From NCBI GenBank assembly GCA_024128875.1, contig JAMYFF010000008.1, positions 62,001 through 126,000 of the forward strand: a stretch of 64,000 nt of DNA, given 5' to 3'. This DNA comes from Salinilacustrithrix flava. Lineage in GTDB: Bacteria; Actinomycetota; Acidimicrobiia; Acidimicrobiales; Salinilacustritrichaceae. Positions 23,689-31,249 of this stretch are shown one piece after another (position 1 is the first letter of the stretch; each line of letters opens with the position of its first letter). A model generated the notes under the pieces. That model was not told where the DNA came from and did no database searches. It saw only the letters and a program-made list of their open reading frames with translations. A program made the position numbers and the translations under genes.

Positions 23689-26208
23689 GTGGCCGACCAC
23701 GGTCGCCTCCCGGTCGGCAACCTGCCGATCGCCGAGGCGATCGAGCCGCTGCGCGCCGCCCTCGCCGAGCGCGGCCGGGCCGTGCTCCACGCGCCGCCCG
23801 GGGCCGGCAAGACCACGATCGTGCCGCTCGTGCTGCTCGAGGAACCGTGGTGCGACGGGACCGTCCTCGTGCTCGAACCCCGTCGGCTCGCCGTACGCAA
23901 CGCCACCCGGCGCCTGGCCCAGCTGCTCGGCGAGCAGCCCGGTGAGCGGGTCGGCTGGCGCATGCGCCAGGACACCAAGGTGTCCCGCCGGACGCGCATC
24001 GAGGTCATCACCGAGGGGGTGCTCACCCGGCGGCTCCAGCGCGACCCGGAGCTGGCGGGCGTGTCGGCCGTTGTCTTCGACGAGTTCCACGAGCGGAGCC
24101 TCGACGCCGATCTCGGGCTCGCCCTGACCCTCGAGGTCGCCGATGCGCTCCGGCCCGAGCTGCGCATCGTGGTCATGTCCGCGACCCTCGACATCGAGCC
24201 GGTGGCCGCGCTGCTCGATGCCCCCGTGGTGCGCTCCGAGGGCCGGGCGTACCCCGTCGAGGTCGTCCACGTCGACCCGCCCGTCGGTAGCAGGGATCGC
24301 CGCCGGGCCGCCGAGGATGCCGTGGCCCCGACCGTCCGGCGGGCGCTCGCCGCCCACGAGGGTGACGTGCTCGTGTTCCTGCCCGGTGGCGCCGAGATCC
24401 GCCGAGCCGAGCGAGCCCTCGGCCGGCTCGACCCCGACGTCGACGTGAGACCGCTGCACGGGTCCATGCCGCCGGCTGCGCAGGACGCGGCCATCGCCCC
24501 CTCCCCGCCCGGCCGGCGCAAGGTCGTGCTGTCGACCGCCATCGCCGAGACCAGCCTCACCATCGAGGGCGTGACCGTCGTGGTCGACGCCGGCCTGCGA
24601 CGCACGCCGCGCCTCGACCCGGGCAGCGGCATGAGCCGCCTGGTCACGCTCCCGGTGACCGCGGCGGAGGCCGAGCAGCGGGCCGGGCGCGCCGGACGGC
24701 TCGCACCCGGCACCGCCTACCGCCTGTGGAGCCGGGCCGAGGACGCGACCCGACGATCCCACCCCGAGCCGGAGATCGAGGTGGCCGACCTGACCTCCCT
24801 GGCGCTCGAGCTGGCGGCCTGGGGCGCCGACGAGGGCGACCTCGCCTGGCTGACCCCGCCGCCGCCGGCACACCTCGCTGCGGCCCGGGACCTGCTGCAC
24901 CGGCTCGGCGCCCTCGACGAGGGCGGCACCATCACGCCCCACGGCCGGGCGATGGCCGAGCAGCCGCTGCACCCGCGCCTCGCCCACCTCCTGCTGCGGG
25001 GCGCCGAGCTCGGTCACGGCGGGCTGGCCGCCGATCTCGCTGCCGCCCTCCACGAGCACGGCCTGTCTCGGCGACGCAGCACCGACGTGGCCGAGCGCGT
25101 CCGCGCCCTCCGCTCGCCCCGCGACCACGACCGGGGCGCGGTCGAGCGGGCCCGGCGCGATGCACGTCGCTGGCGCGCCGCGGTCCGCGCCGACGGGAAG
25201 CCCGGCGACACCGTCGGGACGCCGGAGGACGACGCGCTCGGCCTCGTCCTCGCTCTCGGCTTCCCCGATCGCATCGGGCGGTCGCGGGCGGTCCGACCCG
25301 ACGGCTCCGGGCGGGGCGAGCTGCTGCTGGCCAACGGCCGGGGCGCCTTCCTCGAACCGACCGACCCGCTCGCTGCTTCGGAGTGGGTGGTCGTGGCCGA
25401 GCTCGACGGGCAGGCCACGCGCTCGCGGGTGTACGAGGCGGCTGCGCTGGACGAGGCCGACGTGCGGTCGGTCGCCGGCGTGTCGATCGAGACCGCGACC
25501 GAGGTGGGCTGGGACGACCGGACCGGCGACGTCGTGGCCCGATCCGTCGAGCGCCTCGGCGCGATCACGCTCGCCGAGCGACCGGTGGACGACGCGCCGC
25601 CCGAGGCCCTGGCCGCGGCGCTGGTGGCCGGCATCCGCCGCGAGGGCGCGTCGATGCTGCCGTGGGACGACGACGCGCGCCGACTCCAGGCCCGGCTCTC
25701 GTTCCTGCACCGGCTCGACCCGGACCGGTGGCCCGACGTCTCCGACGAGGCGCTGGTGGCCGAGGCCGACGAGCGCATCGGGCCGATGCTGGTCGGGATG
25801 CGACGCCGGCGCGATCTGCGGCGCCTGGATCTGCGCGAGGTGCTGCAGGCCGGCCTCGACTGGCGGGACCGGAGCGCCATCGACGACCTGGCGCCGGAGC
25901 GGCTCCCGGTGCCGAGCGGCAACCGCCACCGGGTCGACTACTCGGTCCACCCGCCGGTGCTGGCGGTGAAGCTGCAGGAGGTGTTCGGCGCCACCGAGAC
26001 GCCGGCCGTGGGCGGCGGGAAGGTGCCGGTCGTGCTCCACCTGCTCTCCCCCGCCGGCCGGCCGCTCCAGGTCACCCAGGACCTGGCCAGCTTCTGGCGG
26101 GGCGCCTACGCCGAGGTGCGGGCCGACATGCGCGGTCGCTATCCCAAGCACCCGTGGCCGGAGGATCCGATGGCAGCGCCGCCGACGGCGCGCACCAAGC
26201 GCCGCTGA
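23689..26208 (+). CDS. hrpB: ATP-dependent RNA helicase HrpB
   Basis: An 839-residue DEAH-box helicase. Motif I HAPPGAGKTT near residue 35, Ia LEPRRLAVRNA, II DEFHERS (DEFH variant usual for HrpB), III MSATLD, IV-V VVLSTAIAETSLTIEGV and VI QRAGRAGR. The helicase-associated domain and the HrpB C-terminal domain (HPPVLAVKLQEVFG, GRPLQVTQDLASFW, RGRYPKHPWPEDP) are complete. GTG 23689 is one base after the M20 stop, so translation is probably coupled; ORF extension further upstream overlaps that gene out of frame. Length is normal for HrpB. Confidence 0.93.
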   Translation: MADHGRLPVGNLPIAEAIEPLRAALAERGRAVLHAPPGAGKTTIVPLVLLEEPWCDGTVLVLEPRRLAVRNATRRLAQLLGEQPGERVGWRMRQDTKVSRRTRIEVITEGVLTRRLQRDPELAGVSAVVFDEFHERSLDADLGLALTLEVADALRPELRIVVMSATLDIEPVAALLDAPVVRSEGRAYPVEVVHVDPPVGSRDRRRAAEDAVAPTVRRALAAHEGDVLVFLPGGAEIRRAERALGRLDPDVDVRPLHGSMPPAAQDAAIAPSPPGRRKVVLSTAIAETSLTIEGVTVVVDAGLRRTPRLDPGSGMSRLVTLPVTAAEAEQRAGRAGRLAPGTAYRLWSRAEDATRRSHPEPEIEVADLTSLALELAAWGADEGDLAWLTPPPPAHLAAARDLLHRLGALDEGGTITPHGRAMAEQPLHPRLAHLLLRGAELGHGGLAADLAAALHEHGLSRRRSTDVAERVRALRSPRDHDRGAVERARRDARRWRAAVRADGKPGDTVGTPEDDALGLVLALGFPDRIGRSRAVRPDGSGRGELLLANGRGAFLEPTDPLAASEWVVVAELDGQATRSRVYEAAALDEADVRSVAGVSIETATEVGWDDRTGDVVARSVERLGAITLAERPVDDAPPEALAAALVAGIRREGASMLPWDDDARRLQARLSFLHRLDPDRWPDVSDEALVAEADERIGPMLVGMRRRRDLRRLDLREVLQAGLDWRDRSAIDDLAPERLPVPSGNRHRVDYSVHPPVLAVKLQEVFGATETPAVGGGKVPVVLHLLSPAGRPLQVTQDLASFWRGAYAEVRADMRGRYPKHPWPEDPMAAPPTARTKRR

Positions 26209-26231
26209 GCGGCTGCGGCGGCGCTTCGTCG

Positions 26232-26240
26232 ATCAAGCAC
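26232..26240. promoter_or_regulatory. Half-site resembling the phasin operator, upstream of the XRE gene
   Basis: ATCAAGCAC lies 21 bases before the XRE start codon and equals the left half of the palindrome found upstream of the phasin-like gene (31250-31269). It may allow autoregulation; a nine-base match alone is weak. Confidence 0.35.
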
Positions 26241-26260
26241 GCCGGTAGCATCGGAGGGCC

Positions 26261-26638
26261 ATGGATCTCGACGATGCCGCCCGCAAGCAGCTGGAGTCGC
26301 TCGGCGGTTTCATCCGCGAGCGGCGCAAGCAGGCCCAGTACAGCCTGCGCGACCTCGCCGACCGGGCCAACGTCTCGAACCCGTACCTGAGCCAGATCGA
26401 GCGCGGCCTCCACACCCCCTCGGTGCGGGTGCTCAAGGCCATCGCCGCAGCGCTCAACGTGTCGGCCGAGTCGCTGCTGGTGCAGGCGGGGCTGCTGGAG
26501 GCGAGCGACGAGGGCGAACGGGGGCCGAGCGTCGAGGACGCCATCCGCGCCGACTCGCTCCTCTCGGAGGACCAGAAGGCGGCGATGCTGGCCGTGTACC
26601 GCAGCTACGTCGCGCGCAACACGGCCGAGGACGACTGA
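26261..26638 (+). CDS. XRE-family helix-turn-helix transcriptional regulator
   Basis: The protein has 125 residues. The HTH_3 domain is at about 15-70 (IRERRKQAQYSLRDLADRANVSNPYLSQIERGLHTPSVRVLKAIAAALNV, in part), followed by a short helical tail with an acidic end. ATG 26261 has GGAGGG at 5 bases. Regulators of this form are often encoded beside a phasin-like protein in actinobacteria, to my knowledge, and the phasin-like gene at 30880-31200 lies just past the inserted element. It probably binds the palindrome at 31250-31269 and perhaps its own half-site. Confidence 0.9.
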   Translation: MDLDDAARKQLESLGGFIRERRKQAQYSLRDLADRANVSNPYLSQIERGLHTPSVRVLKAIAAALNVSAESLLVQAGLLEASDEGERGPSVEDAIRADSLLSEDQKAAMLAVYRSYVARNTAEDD

Positions 26639-26660
26639 GGCCGAGCGCGACGAAGGCGGC

Positions 26661-26668
26661 GCCGCAGC
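26661..26668. repeat. Candidate 8-bp target-site duplication, left copy
   Basis: GCCGCAGC directly precedes the left terminal repeat, and the identical direct copy at 30845-30852 directly follows the right one. Confidence 0.5.
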
Positions 26669-26708
26669 AGTGTTCGGCAAACAAAGGTGATCTCGGTTGC
26701 CTTCGTTG
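26669..26708. repeat. Left terminal inverted repeat
   Basis: Starts AGTGTTCGGCAAACAAAGG and ends TTCGTTG. It matches the reverse complement of 30806-30844 with a few mismatches and one gap; the outer 21 bases differ at one position. Confidence 0.75.
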
Positions 26709-26728
26709 TCGCAGGTAGTGCCTATGTT

Positions 26729-26759
26729 GAGTGGCCGGCCCCGATGGGGCCGGCCACTC
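26729..26759. terminator. Perfect hairpin near the left element end
   Basis: A 14-bp perfect stem GAGTGGCCGGCCCC around the loop GAT. It sits 27 bases before the transposase start, inside the left TIR. It could stop transcription entering from the XRE gene or hide the transposase ribosome binding site in read-through RNA. Confidence 0.65.
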
Positions 26760-26785
26760 GTTCGTTCCGGGGGAAGGCGGCGGCA

Positions 26786-28438
26786 ATGGCGAAGAGACGA
26801 GGCGGTCCGGTCGCTGTGTGCCCGGTGCCTGAGCACGCTGGGTCCCACGTCGTGTCGCATGCTCGGCGTGAGACGAGTTCGGGTGTTCGCCAGGTGTTCC
26901 GTTGCACCGCTGCGGGACACGAGAGGCACTTCTTCTCGGTCGTCGCCGGGTCGGTGCCGATGCCGGTGTGGTCGCCTCCGCCGGCGTGCCCGGACCATCC
27001 GGGCGGCTACGTCGTGCGGGACGGTCGGTACGCCCGGTCGACGGAGAAGCCACGGCAGCGGTACCGCTGCTACCCGGACCGGGACGACCGTTCGGTGTGG
27101 CACCGGTTCACGCCGGTCCTGCCACGAGAGCACGTGCATGCGGGCGAGGACCGCTGCGATGCGTGTGAGGAGCTGCGGGGCACGCACCGGGGTGACACGA
27201 CGATCTCCAGGCGGCACTCGTGGGCGGTGCGAGTCGTCGCCGATGGTCTGCGGGACCTTGCTCGTGGAGCGACGTACGCCGACGTGTCCGTGCGAGCGAG
27301 GGACGCAACGGAGCGCACACGCACCCGGGTGACGAAGCAGAAGCAGGCGACGAAGCGCAACTACTGGCACACGGCCGCTGACTGGGTGGAGACGTTCAGT
27401 CCCGTGCTGTGGGCGCACACCGAAGCGAAGTTCCGGGCCGAGCTCGCCGCCGCGGTCGCCGCCAGAGCCGAGCTCGAGGCCTTCGGTGCGCCGAACCCCA
27501 CACCGATCGCCATCGTCATCGACGACCAGCCGATCTCGGCCAAGGCGCTGTCGGTGGGGCGTCGCCGCATGGGCCGACCCGACTGGTTCGTCCTCGTCGT
27601 CGCCGAGATCCTCTGGGACGCCTCGAGCGGGGACCTGCACCGCCGCCAGCGCCTCCGGCTCGTGCGGGGCCTGCCCAGGAACGACCACATGGCGTGGAAG
27701 CTCGTCCTCGACGAGCTCGGCTACACGCCCGACATCGTCATCGCCGACGGCGACGACTCGCAGCTCAAGGCGATCCGGGAGCTGTGGGGCTCGGCGACGA
27801 CGTGGATCCCGTCCCTGTTCCACGTGCGCAGCAACGTGGCCTTGGCGCTGCTCGACACGCCCGGCACGTGGACCAAGGACACCGACACCGCATCGAAGGA
27901 CCTGCTGCCCGAACTCGACGACCACCTGGCGTTGCTCAGCCGGGAGACGATCACCGAACTCGACGCTGGCCACTGGGCCCGCTGGTGGAACGAGCTCGAG
28001 GCGATCGTCGTGCGCGTCGGCGCTCCGCTCGACAAGGTCGCCAACAGCCGCCGGCAGCACGAAGCAGTCGTGGCCAACGCCTTGCCGACCGTGGCCAAGT
28101 ACCCGCAGCTGCCGTTGTCGACCGGTGGACTCGAGGTCGCCATCCGCCAGCGCATCGCCCCGGTCCTGTCCGGGCGAGCGCACGTGTTCGGGAACCTCGA
28201 GCGAACGAACCGCTTGTTCGACCTGGTCGTGTGCAACGACGACGGCCTGTTCGACAAGATGCCCACCGTCATCGACCTGCTCCGCTCCGACAGCGTCGCC
28301 AACGACGGGTGGAGCACTCCGCTGCGAGAGGTCACCGACCCGCAGCCGCCGACAGCGAGCCGGTTCGTCGGGCGCTACAGCTCACTGCGGGACCCGCTGC
28401 TCATCCGAGACGTCGCTCGCTCCAGGGGCCTGTGGTGA
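26786..28438 (+). CDS. DDE transposase-like protein with N-terminal zinc-ribbon-like repeats
   Basis: The protein has 550 residues. The N-terminal 130 residues hold two related Cys/His segments: CPVPEHAGSHVV..FRCTAAGH and CPDHPGGYVV..YRCYPDRDD, then CDACEEL. The catalytic core has IAIVIDDQPIS (Asp246/247), IVIADGDDSQLKAI (Asp321) and a late STGGLEVAIRQ (Glu450) followed by R-x-H-V-F-GNLERTNRLFDL. This is the spacing and form of an RNase H-fold DDE transposase. I cannot place it in a named IS family; an ISL3- or IS256-like relative is possible. ATG 26786 has GGAAGG at 9 bases; in-frame ATG 26687 lies within the TIR. Its stop overlaps the exonuclease start. Confidence 0.75.
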   Translation: MAKRRGGPVAVCPVPEHAGSHVVSHARRETSSGVRQVFRCTAAGHERHFFSVVAGSVPMPVWSPPPACPDHPGGYVVRDGRYARSTEKPRQRYRCYPDRDDRSVWHRFTPVLPREHVHAGEDRCDACEELRGTHRGDTTISRRHSWAVRVVADGLRDLARGATYADVSVRARDATERTRTRVTKQKQATKRNYWHTAADWVETFSPVLWAHTEAKFRAELAAAVAARAELEAFGAPNPTPIAIVIDDQPISAKALSVGRRRMGRPDWFVLVVAEILWDASSGDLHRRQRLRLVRGLPRNDHMAWKLVLDELGYTPDIVIADGDDSQLKAIRELWGSATTWIPSLFHVRSNVALALLDTPGTWTKDTDTASKDLLPELDDHLALLSRETITELDAGHWARWWNELEAIVVRVGAPLDKVANSRRQHEAVVANALPTVAKYPQLPLSTGGLEVAIRQRIAPVLSGRAHVFGNLERTNRLFDLVVCNDDGLFDKMPTVIDLLRSDSVANDGWSTPLREVTDPQPPTASRFVGRYSSLRDPLLIRDVARSRGLW

Positions 28439-30003
28439 CCGCCCTCGCCCGAGCAGCCGACGCAGCGTTCGACGTGCTCTGCGCAGCGCACACGTTCGTC
28501 GTCATTGACGTCGAGACGTGCCCGTCACCAGAGGGTGAGCGCATCGTCTCCATCGCCGCTGCCACGAGCCGGCGAGGCCGGGTACGCAGCATCTGGAGCA
28601 CGACCATCGACCCCGGCGTGCCCATCACGAACAGCTGGATCCACGGCCTCACCGACACCGACGTCGCCGGCGCCCCCAGCTTCGGCGACGTCCTCGACTC
28701 CCTCAACCAGCTCATCGCCGCTCCCGACACCATCGTCGTCTGCCACAACGCCCGCTTCGACATCGGGCTCTTGCACCTCGAGTGCCTCCGCCTCGACGAC
28801 GGTCGTGTACTGAACGACGCCCCGGTCCTCGACACGATGCGCCTGCCCGACGCCGTCGGGCACGTCATGCCCTCACGCAGCCGCACGCTCGCTGCTCTGT
28901 GCGCCTCGCTCAACGTCACCAACACCGCCCCGCACACCGCCGTCGCTGACGCCACCGCCACCGCCGAGGTCCTCCACGCCCTCCTGCGCGTGGCAGCCGC
29001 CAACAAGACCACCGACCTCGACACCGTCCTCGACGCCGCCAGCTCCCGCTCGACGCACACCATCGCCGCTGCCGACCCAGCGAACATCAGCCGCCGCCAG
29101 CCCGCCGACCAGCTCCCCGCCGAACACCTCGAAACCCACACCGGGCCGCTCAGTGACGAGCCGTCGAAGACCGAGCTCGATGCGTGGGCTGCGAACGCAC
29201 TCGAGTGCGCCACCCTGCGCTGCCACCTCCTCGAGGACAAGGCGCTCCTCGCCACGCCACACGCCGCCGAGCTCCACGCACGGCTCACGAAGCACCTCCT
29301 CGCCCACGCATCGACGTTCGAGCCCGGCCAAGGCGCCACGCTCCTGAGCGCCCTGAACGCACTCGCTCCCGCCGCCCTCGGCGGCCGCTACAGCCAGAAG
29401 CCCTACCGCTGGTGGCTCAAGCACCACGGGACCGTGAAGGCACTCGCCCGATGCGACACGGACACCCACGAGTGCCCCGACTGCCGCAACGACCGGCCCT
29501 GCCCCATCGACATCGCCCACCAGCCGCTCGTCACGACCGCCGTCTACTCCGACCAGATCACCCTCGACCCGACCCGCATCAAACACATGAGCGCCGCCAA
29601 CCGGAAGAGCTTCATGAGCCGGTGGACCGACGCCGGACTCCACGACATGGCCGGCTACGCCGCATGGCTCGCAGCCGACTGGCTCGCCAGCGCCGGGAAG
29701 CTGTCTGGAGCAGCAGTCGTTGTCGACTACGCCATGGAACTCGAGGCGTTCGACCCCCGCATCATCCGCATCTACGCCGAACGCCTCACCCTCCAACAGC
29801 GAGACGCCGAAGCCGAAGCAGTCGTGCGCAAGCACCTCGCGCACCGGACCACCGACGAGGGCTGGCAAGAGCTCGCCGAGTGGTGGAACCGGCATCTCGC
29901 ACGCCAGCGCCAGCGGTTCACGCCCCCGAACCCCAAGCCCGGCACCAGCAGCCGGGTCGCACGCCCATCGGGACGAGTCCGGCCCCGCCGCTTCAGCGCC
30001 TGA
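28435..30003 (+). CDS. DEDDh (DnaQ-like) 3'-5' exonuclease fused to a C-terminal Cys-containing domain
   Basis: The protein has 522 residues. The N-terminal 185 residues are a complete DEDDh exonuclease: VVIDVETC (Asp25, Glu27), CHNARFDIGLLHLE (Asp109) and PHTAVADATATAEVL (His167, Asp172). These enzymes degrade DNA or RNA from 3' ends with two metal ions. The C-terminal 300 residues are not recognised. They include a possible metal site C-D-T-D-T-H-E-C-x2-C-x4-PC near 338-355 and a helical, TPR-like end. The GTG at 28435 overlaps the transposase stop (GTGA), so the two are co-translated. A role in trimming transposon or target ends is my inference. Confidence 0.8.
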   Translation: MTALARAADAAFDVLCAAHTFVVIDVETCPSPEGERIVSIAAATSRRGRVRSIWSTTIDPGVPITNSWIHGLTDTDVAGAPSFGDVLDSLNQLIAAPDTIVVCHNARFDIGLLHLECLRLDDGRVLNDAPVLDTMRLPDAVGHVMPSRSRTLAALCASLNVTNTAPHTAVADATATAEVLHALLRVAAANKTTDLDTVLDAASSRSTHTIAAADPANISRRQPADQLPAEHLETHTGPLSDEPSKTELDAWAANALECATLRCHLLEDKALLATPHAAELHARLTKHLLAHASTFEPGQGATLLSALNALAPAALGGRYSQKPYRWWLKHHGTVKALARCDTDTHECPDCRNDRPCPIDIAHQPLVTTAVYSDQITLDPTRIKHMSAANRKSFMSRWTDAGLHDMAGYAAWLAADWLASAGKLSGAAVVVDYAMELEAFDPRIIRIYAERLTLQQRDAEAEAVVRKHLAHRTTDEGWQELAEWWNRHLARQRQRFTPPNPKPGTSSRVARPSGRVRPRRFSA

Positions 30004-30087
30004 CGCCCAGCACGGGCGCTCGCCCGCACGGAACGAGCCCCGCAGCAGTTGTGCAGCGATGGGTACAACGCAGGCCCCGGAACGACG

Positions 30088-30118
30088 AGAGCCCGCTCCG
30101 ATGATCGGAGCGGGCTCT
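30088..30118. terminator. Perfect hairpin after the exonuclease gene
   Basis: AGAGCCCGCTCCGAT and ATCGGAGCGGGCTCT, separated by one base, form a fully paired stem of about 14 bp with a tight loop, followed by TGTTCG. It lies between the convergent exonuclease and 87-residue protein genes, so it fits a bidirectional terminator. Confidence 0.75.
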
Positions 30119-30151
30119 GTTCGAGTTCTTCGAGCTGGGTCTCAGCTGCCG

Positions 30152-30415
30152 TTACCTGCCGGGAGGGGAATCGCTGACTGTGATCGAGACGCCGGCGCGT
30201 ACTGCCAGCCGGTGGATGCTGACGGCGAACACGGCAGTCACGATCAGCAGACCGCCGAGGCGTGACGCTTCTGGCCACGGGTCCTCGAAGACCTTGCCCA
30301 GCTGGATGCCGGCGAAGGTGAGGTACGCCACCGAGTACACGACGAGGGCGACACGGGCGAGACGTCGTCCCCATGGCGCATGGTCGGTTTCGCGGTCAGT
30401 CGTTGCGTTCGTCAT
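30152..30415 (-). CDS. Small two-helix membrane protein
   Basis: The protein has 87 residues. There are two hydrophobic stretches, about 20-40 (ARVALVVYSVAYLTFAGIQLG) and 53-70 (LGGLLIVTAVFAVSIHRLAV), with charged ends and a short loop KVFEDPWPEAS. No family recognised. ATG 30415 has GGGGGA upstream and overlaps the stop of the 47-residue ORF (ATGA), so the two are coupled. It is cargo of the mobile element by position. A two-gene toxin/antitoxin or peptide/immunity arrangement is possible but untested. Confidence 0.65.
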   Translation of the reverse strand: MTNATTDRETDHAPWGRRLARVALVVYSVAYLTFAGIQLGKVFEDPWPEASRLGGLLIVTAVFAVSIHRLAVRAGVSITVSDSPPGR

Positions 30416-30555
30416 TGGATTCCCCCGAGAACAAGGTAGTTGCGGACCGTTGGTGCCTGGGGCGGCAACGTGACCATGCCGCATCGGCTCCGGTGCGTTG
30501 TGCGCCGCTTGTTGATCGCCGCACTGGCGGCGGTGTCGTTGTGCGTGTCGGCCAT
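30412..30555 (-). CDS. 47-residue peptide coupled to the small membrane protein
   Basis: A short ORF begins at ATG 30555, with a strong GGAGG six bases upstream, and ends at 30412-30414, overlapping the next start (ATGA). The product (MADTHNDTAASAAINKRR..) is polar and basic at first, then ends with a hydrophobic tail VRNYLVLGGIQ; one Cys is present. No known family. The quality of the ribosome binding site and exact overlap argue that it is translated. It may be a leader, a small regulator or a peptide whose partner is the membrane protein. Confidence 0.6.
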   Translation of the reverse strand: MADTHNDTAASAAINKRRTTHRSRCGMVTLPPQAPTVRNYLVLGGIQ

Positions 30556-30693
30556 GGAAGGCCTCCTTCGTTTCGGTGGATCGGTACCACCTCGACTGTG
30601 ACCGCCCGTTGCGGTACAGCAATGGCCTCGCCGGCGAAAGGCGGACGGGGTTTGTACCCATCTACCCCACCTTGCTGCCGAACTGGGCACGGA

Positions 30694-30726
30694 ACGAGCC
30701 CCGCAGCAGTGTGCTGCGGGGCTCGT
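30694..30726. terminator. Perfect 15-bp hairpin near the right element end
   Basis: ACGAGCCCCGCAGCA-GTG-TGCTGCGGGGCTCGT is fully paired. A further small hairpin CCCCAGC-GCAGG-GCTGGGG follows at 30744-30762. It lies upstream of the 47-residue ORF and inside the right TIR, mirroring the hairpin inside the left TIR. Confidence 0.7.
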
Positions 30727-30805
30727 AGTCGTGAGGTCCCACACCCCAGCGCAGGGCTGGGGCAAGGTGGAGATGCCGGCGGGGCGAGGGGTGGCTCGAG
30801 GGCTT

Positions 30806-30844
30806 CAACGAAGCCAACACCATCACCTCTGTTTGCCGAACACT
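30806..30844. repeat. Right terminal inverted repeat
   Basis: The reverse complement starts AGTGTTCGGCAAACAGAGG and ends TTCGTTG, matching the left TIR at 26669-26708. Confidence 0.75.
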
Positions 30845-30852
30845 GCCGCAGC
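30845..30852. repeat. Candidate 8-bp target-site duplication, right copy
   Basis: GCCGCAGC in direct orientation relative to 26661-26668, abutting the right terminal repeat. Confidence 0.5.
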
Positions 30853-30879
30853 GCCGCCCTCCTCACATCTCGTTCGGGC

Positions 30880-31200
30880 TCAAGCGGCCTTGGCGGTGGT
30901 CTTGGCCTTCGGCTTGGCGTCGCGGGTCAGGGGCTTGACGGCCTTGACGACGCTCTTCGCGAACTTCTCCTGGTTGGTGAGGAGCTTCTTGGAGAAGGCG
31001 AACTGGGTGGTGACGACCTCTTCGAGGGTCGGGACCTGGTCGAGGACGGCGATCTCGGGGAGCTCGACCTCGGGGAGGCGGTCATCGAGGAGCTGGACGG
31101 CCTGCTTCACGTAGCCGAGGACCTCGTCCTGGACCTTGACGATCAGCTCGAGGGCCTTGTCCTCGTAGGTGGTCACGGTGGTCATGATGGTGGTGCTCAT
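30880..31200 (-). CDS. Phasin-like / heparin-binding-haemagglutinin-like protein
   Basis: The protein has 106 residues, mostly helical: YEDKALELIVKVQDEVLGYVKQAVQLLDDRL, then LEEVVTTQFAFSKKLLTNQEKFAKSVVKAV. It ends in a Lys/Ala-rich tail (KPKAKTTAKAA). This layout resembles small actinobacterial phasins that coat lipid or polyester inclusions, and HbhA-type adhesins with Lys-rich ends. ATG 31200 has AGGAG 9 bases upstream. A 20-bp palindrome at 31250-31269 lies in its promoter. Its 3' end faces the XRE regulator gene across the inserted element, so the two were probably convergent neighbours before insertion. Confidence 0.75.
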   Translation of the reverse strand: MSTTIMTTVTTYEDKALELIVKVQDEVLGYVKQAVQLLDDRLPEVELPEIAVLDQVPTLEEVVTTQFAFSKKLLTNQEKFAKSVVKAVKPLTRDAKPKAKTTAKAA

Positions 31201-31249
31201 CGCGGTGCGCTCCTGTGGGGGCTCGGGGTGCTTGGTGCTGTGCTAACTG

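Larger units (their letters stand above)
30026..30710. repeat. 24-bp direct repeat inside the element
   Basis: Bases 30026-30049 and 30687-30710 are identical (GCACGGAACGAGCCCCGCAG plus four). The right copy forms the left arm of the hairpin at 30694-30726; the left copy lacks the second arm. The repeats flank the two small minus-strand genes. Confidence 0.8.
26669..30844. mobile_element. 4,176-bp transposon-like element with DDE transposase, DEDDh exonuclease and two small genes
   Basis: The ends are inverted repeats beginning AGTGTTCGGCAAACA with 20 of 21-22 bases matching at the tips, and a second matching block (TTG-x-CTTCGTTG) further in. An 8-bp direct repeat GCCGCAGC flanks both ends. 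Inside are a DDE transposase-like gene, a coupled DEDDh exonuclease gene, two overlapping tiny minus-strand genes, and perfect hairpins near each border. The element separates a convergent XRE regulator gene from a phasin-like gene. TIR, TSD and gene content are seen directly; mobility is inferred. Confidence 0.7.

Noticed and set aside
23653..26151. 832-codon minus-strand ORF opposite hrpB
   Set aside because: Shadow frame caused by high GC; the plus strand encodes a complete HrpB.
30152..30661. Longer 169-codon frame for the small membrane protein
   Set aside because: The extension overlaps the 47-residue ORF and carries no ribosome binding site; ATG 30415 with the ATGA overlap is the better start.
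26655..30858. Extending the element ends outward to GGCGGCGC
   Set aside because: The inverted match continues there, but GCCGCAGC is repeated directly at both ends, which is better explained as a target duplication with ends at AGTGTTCGG.
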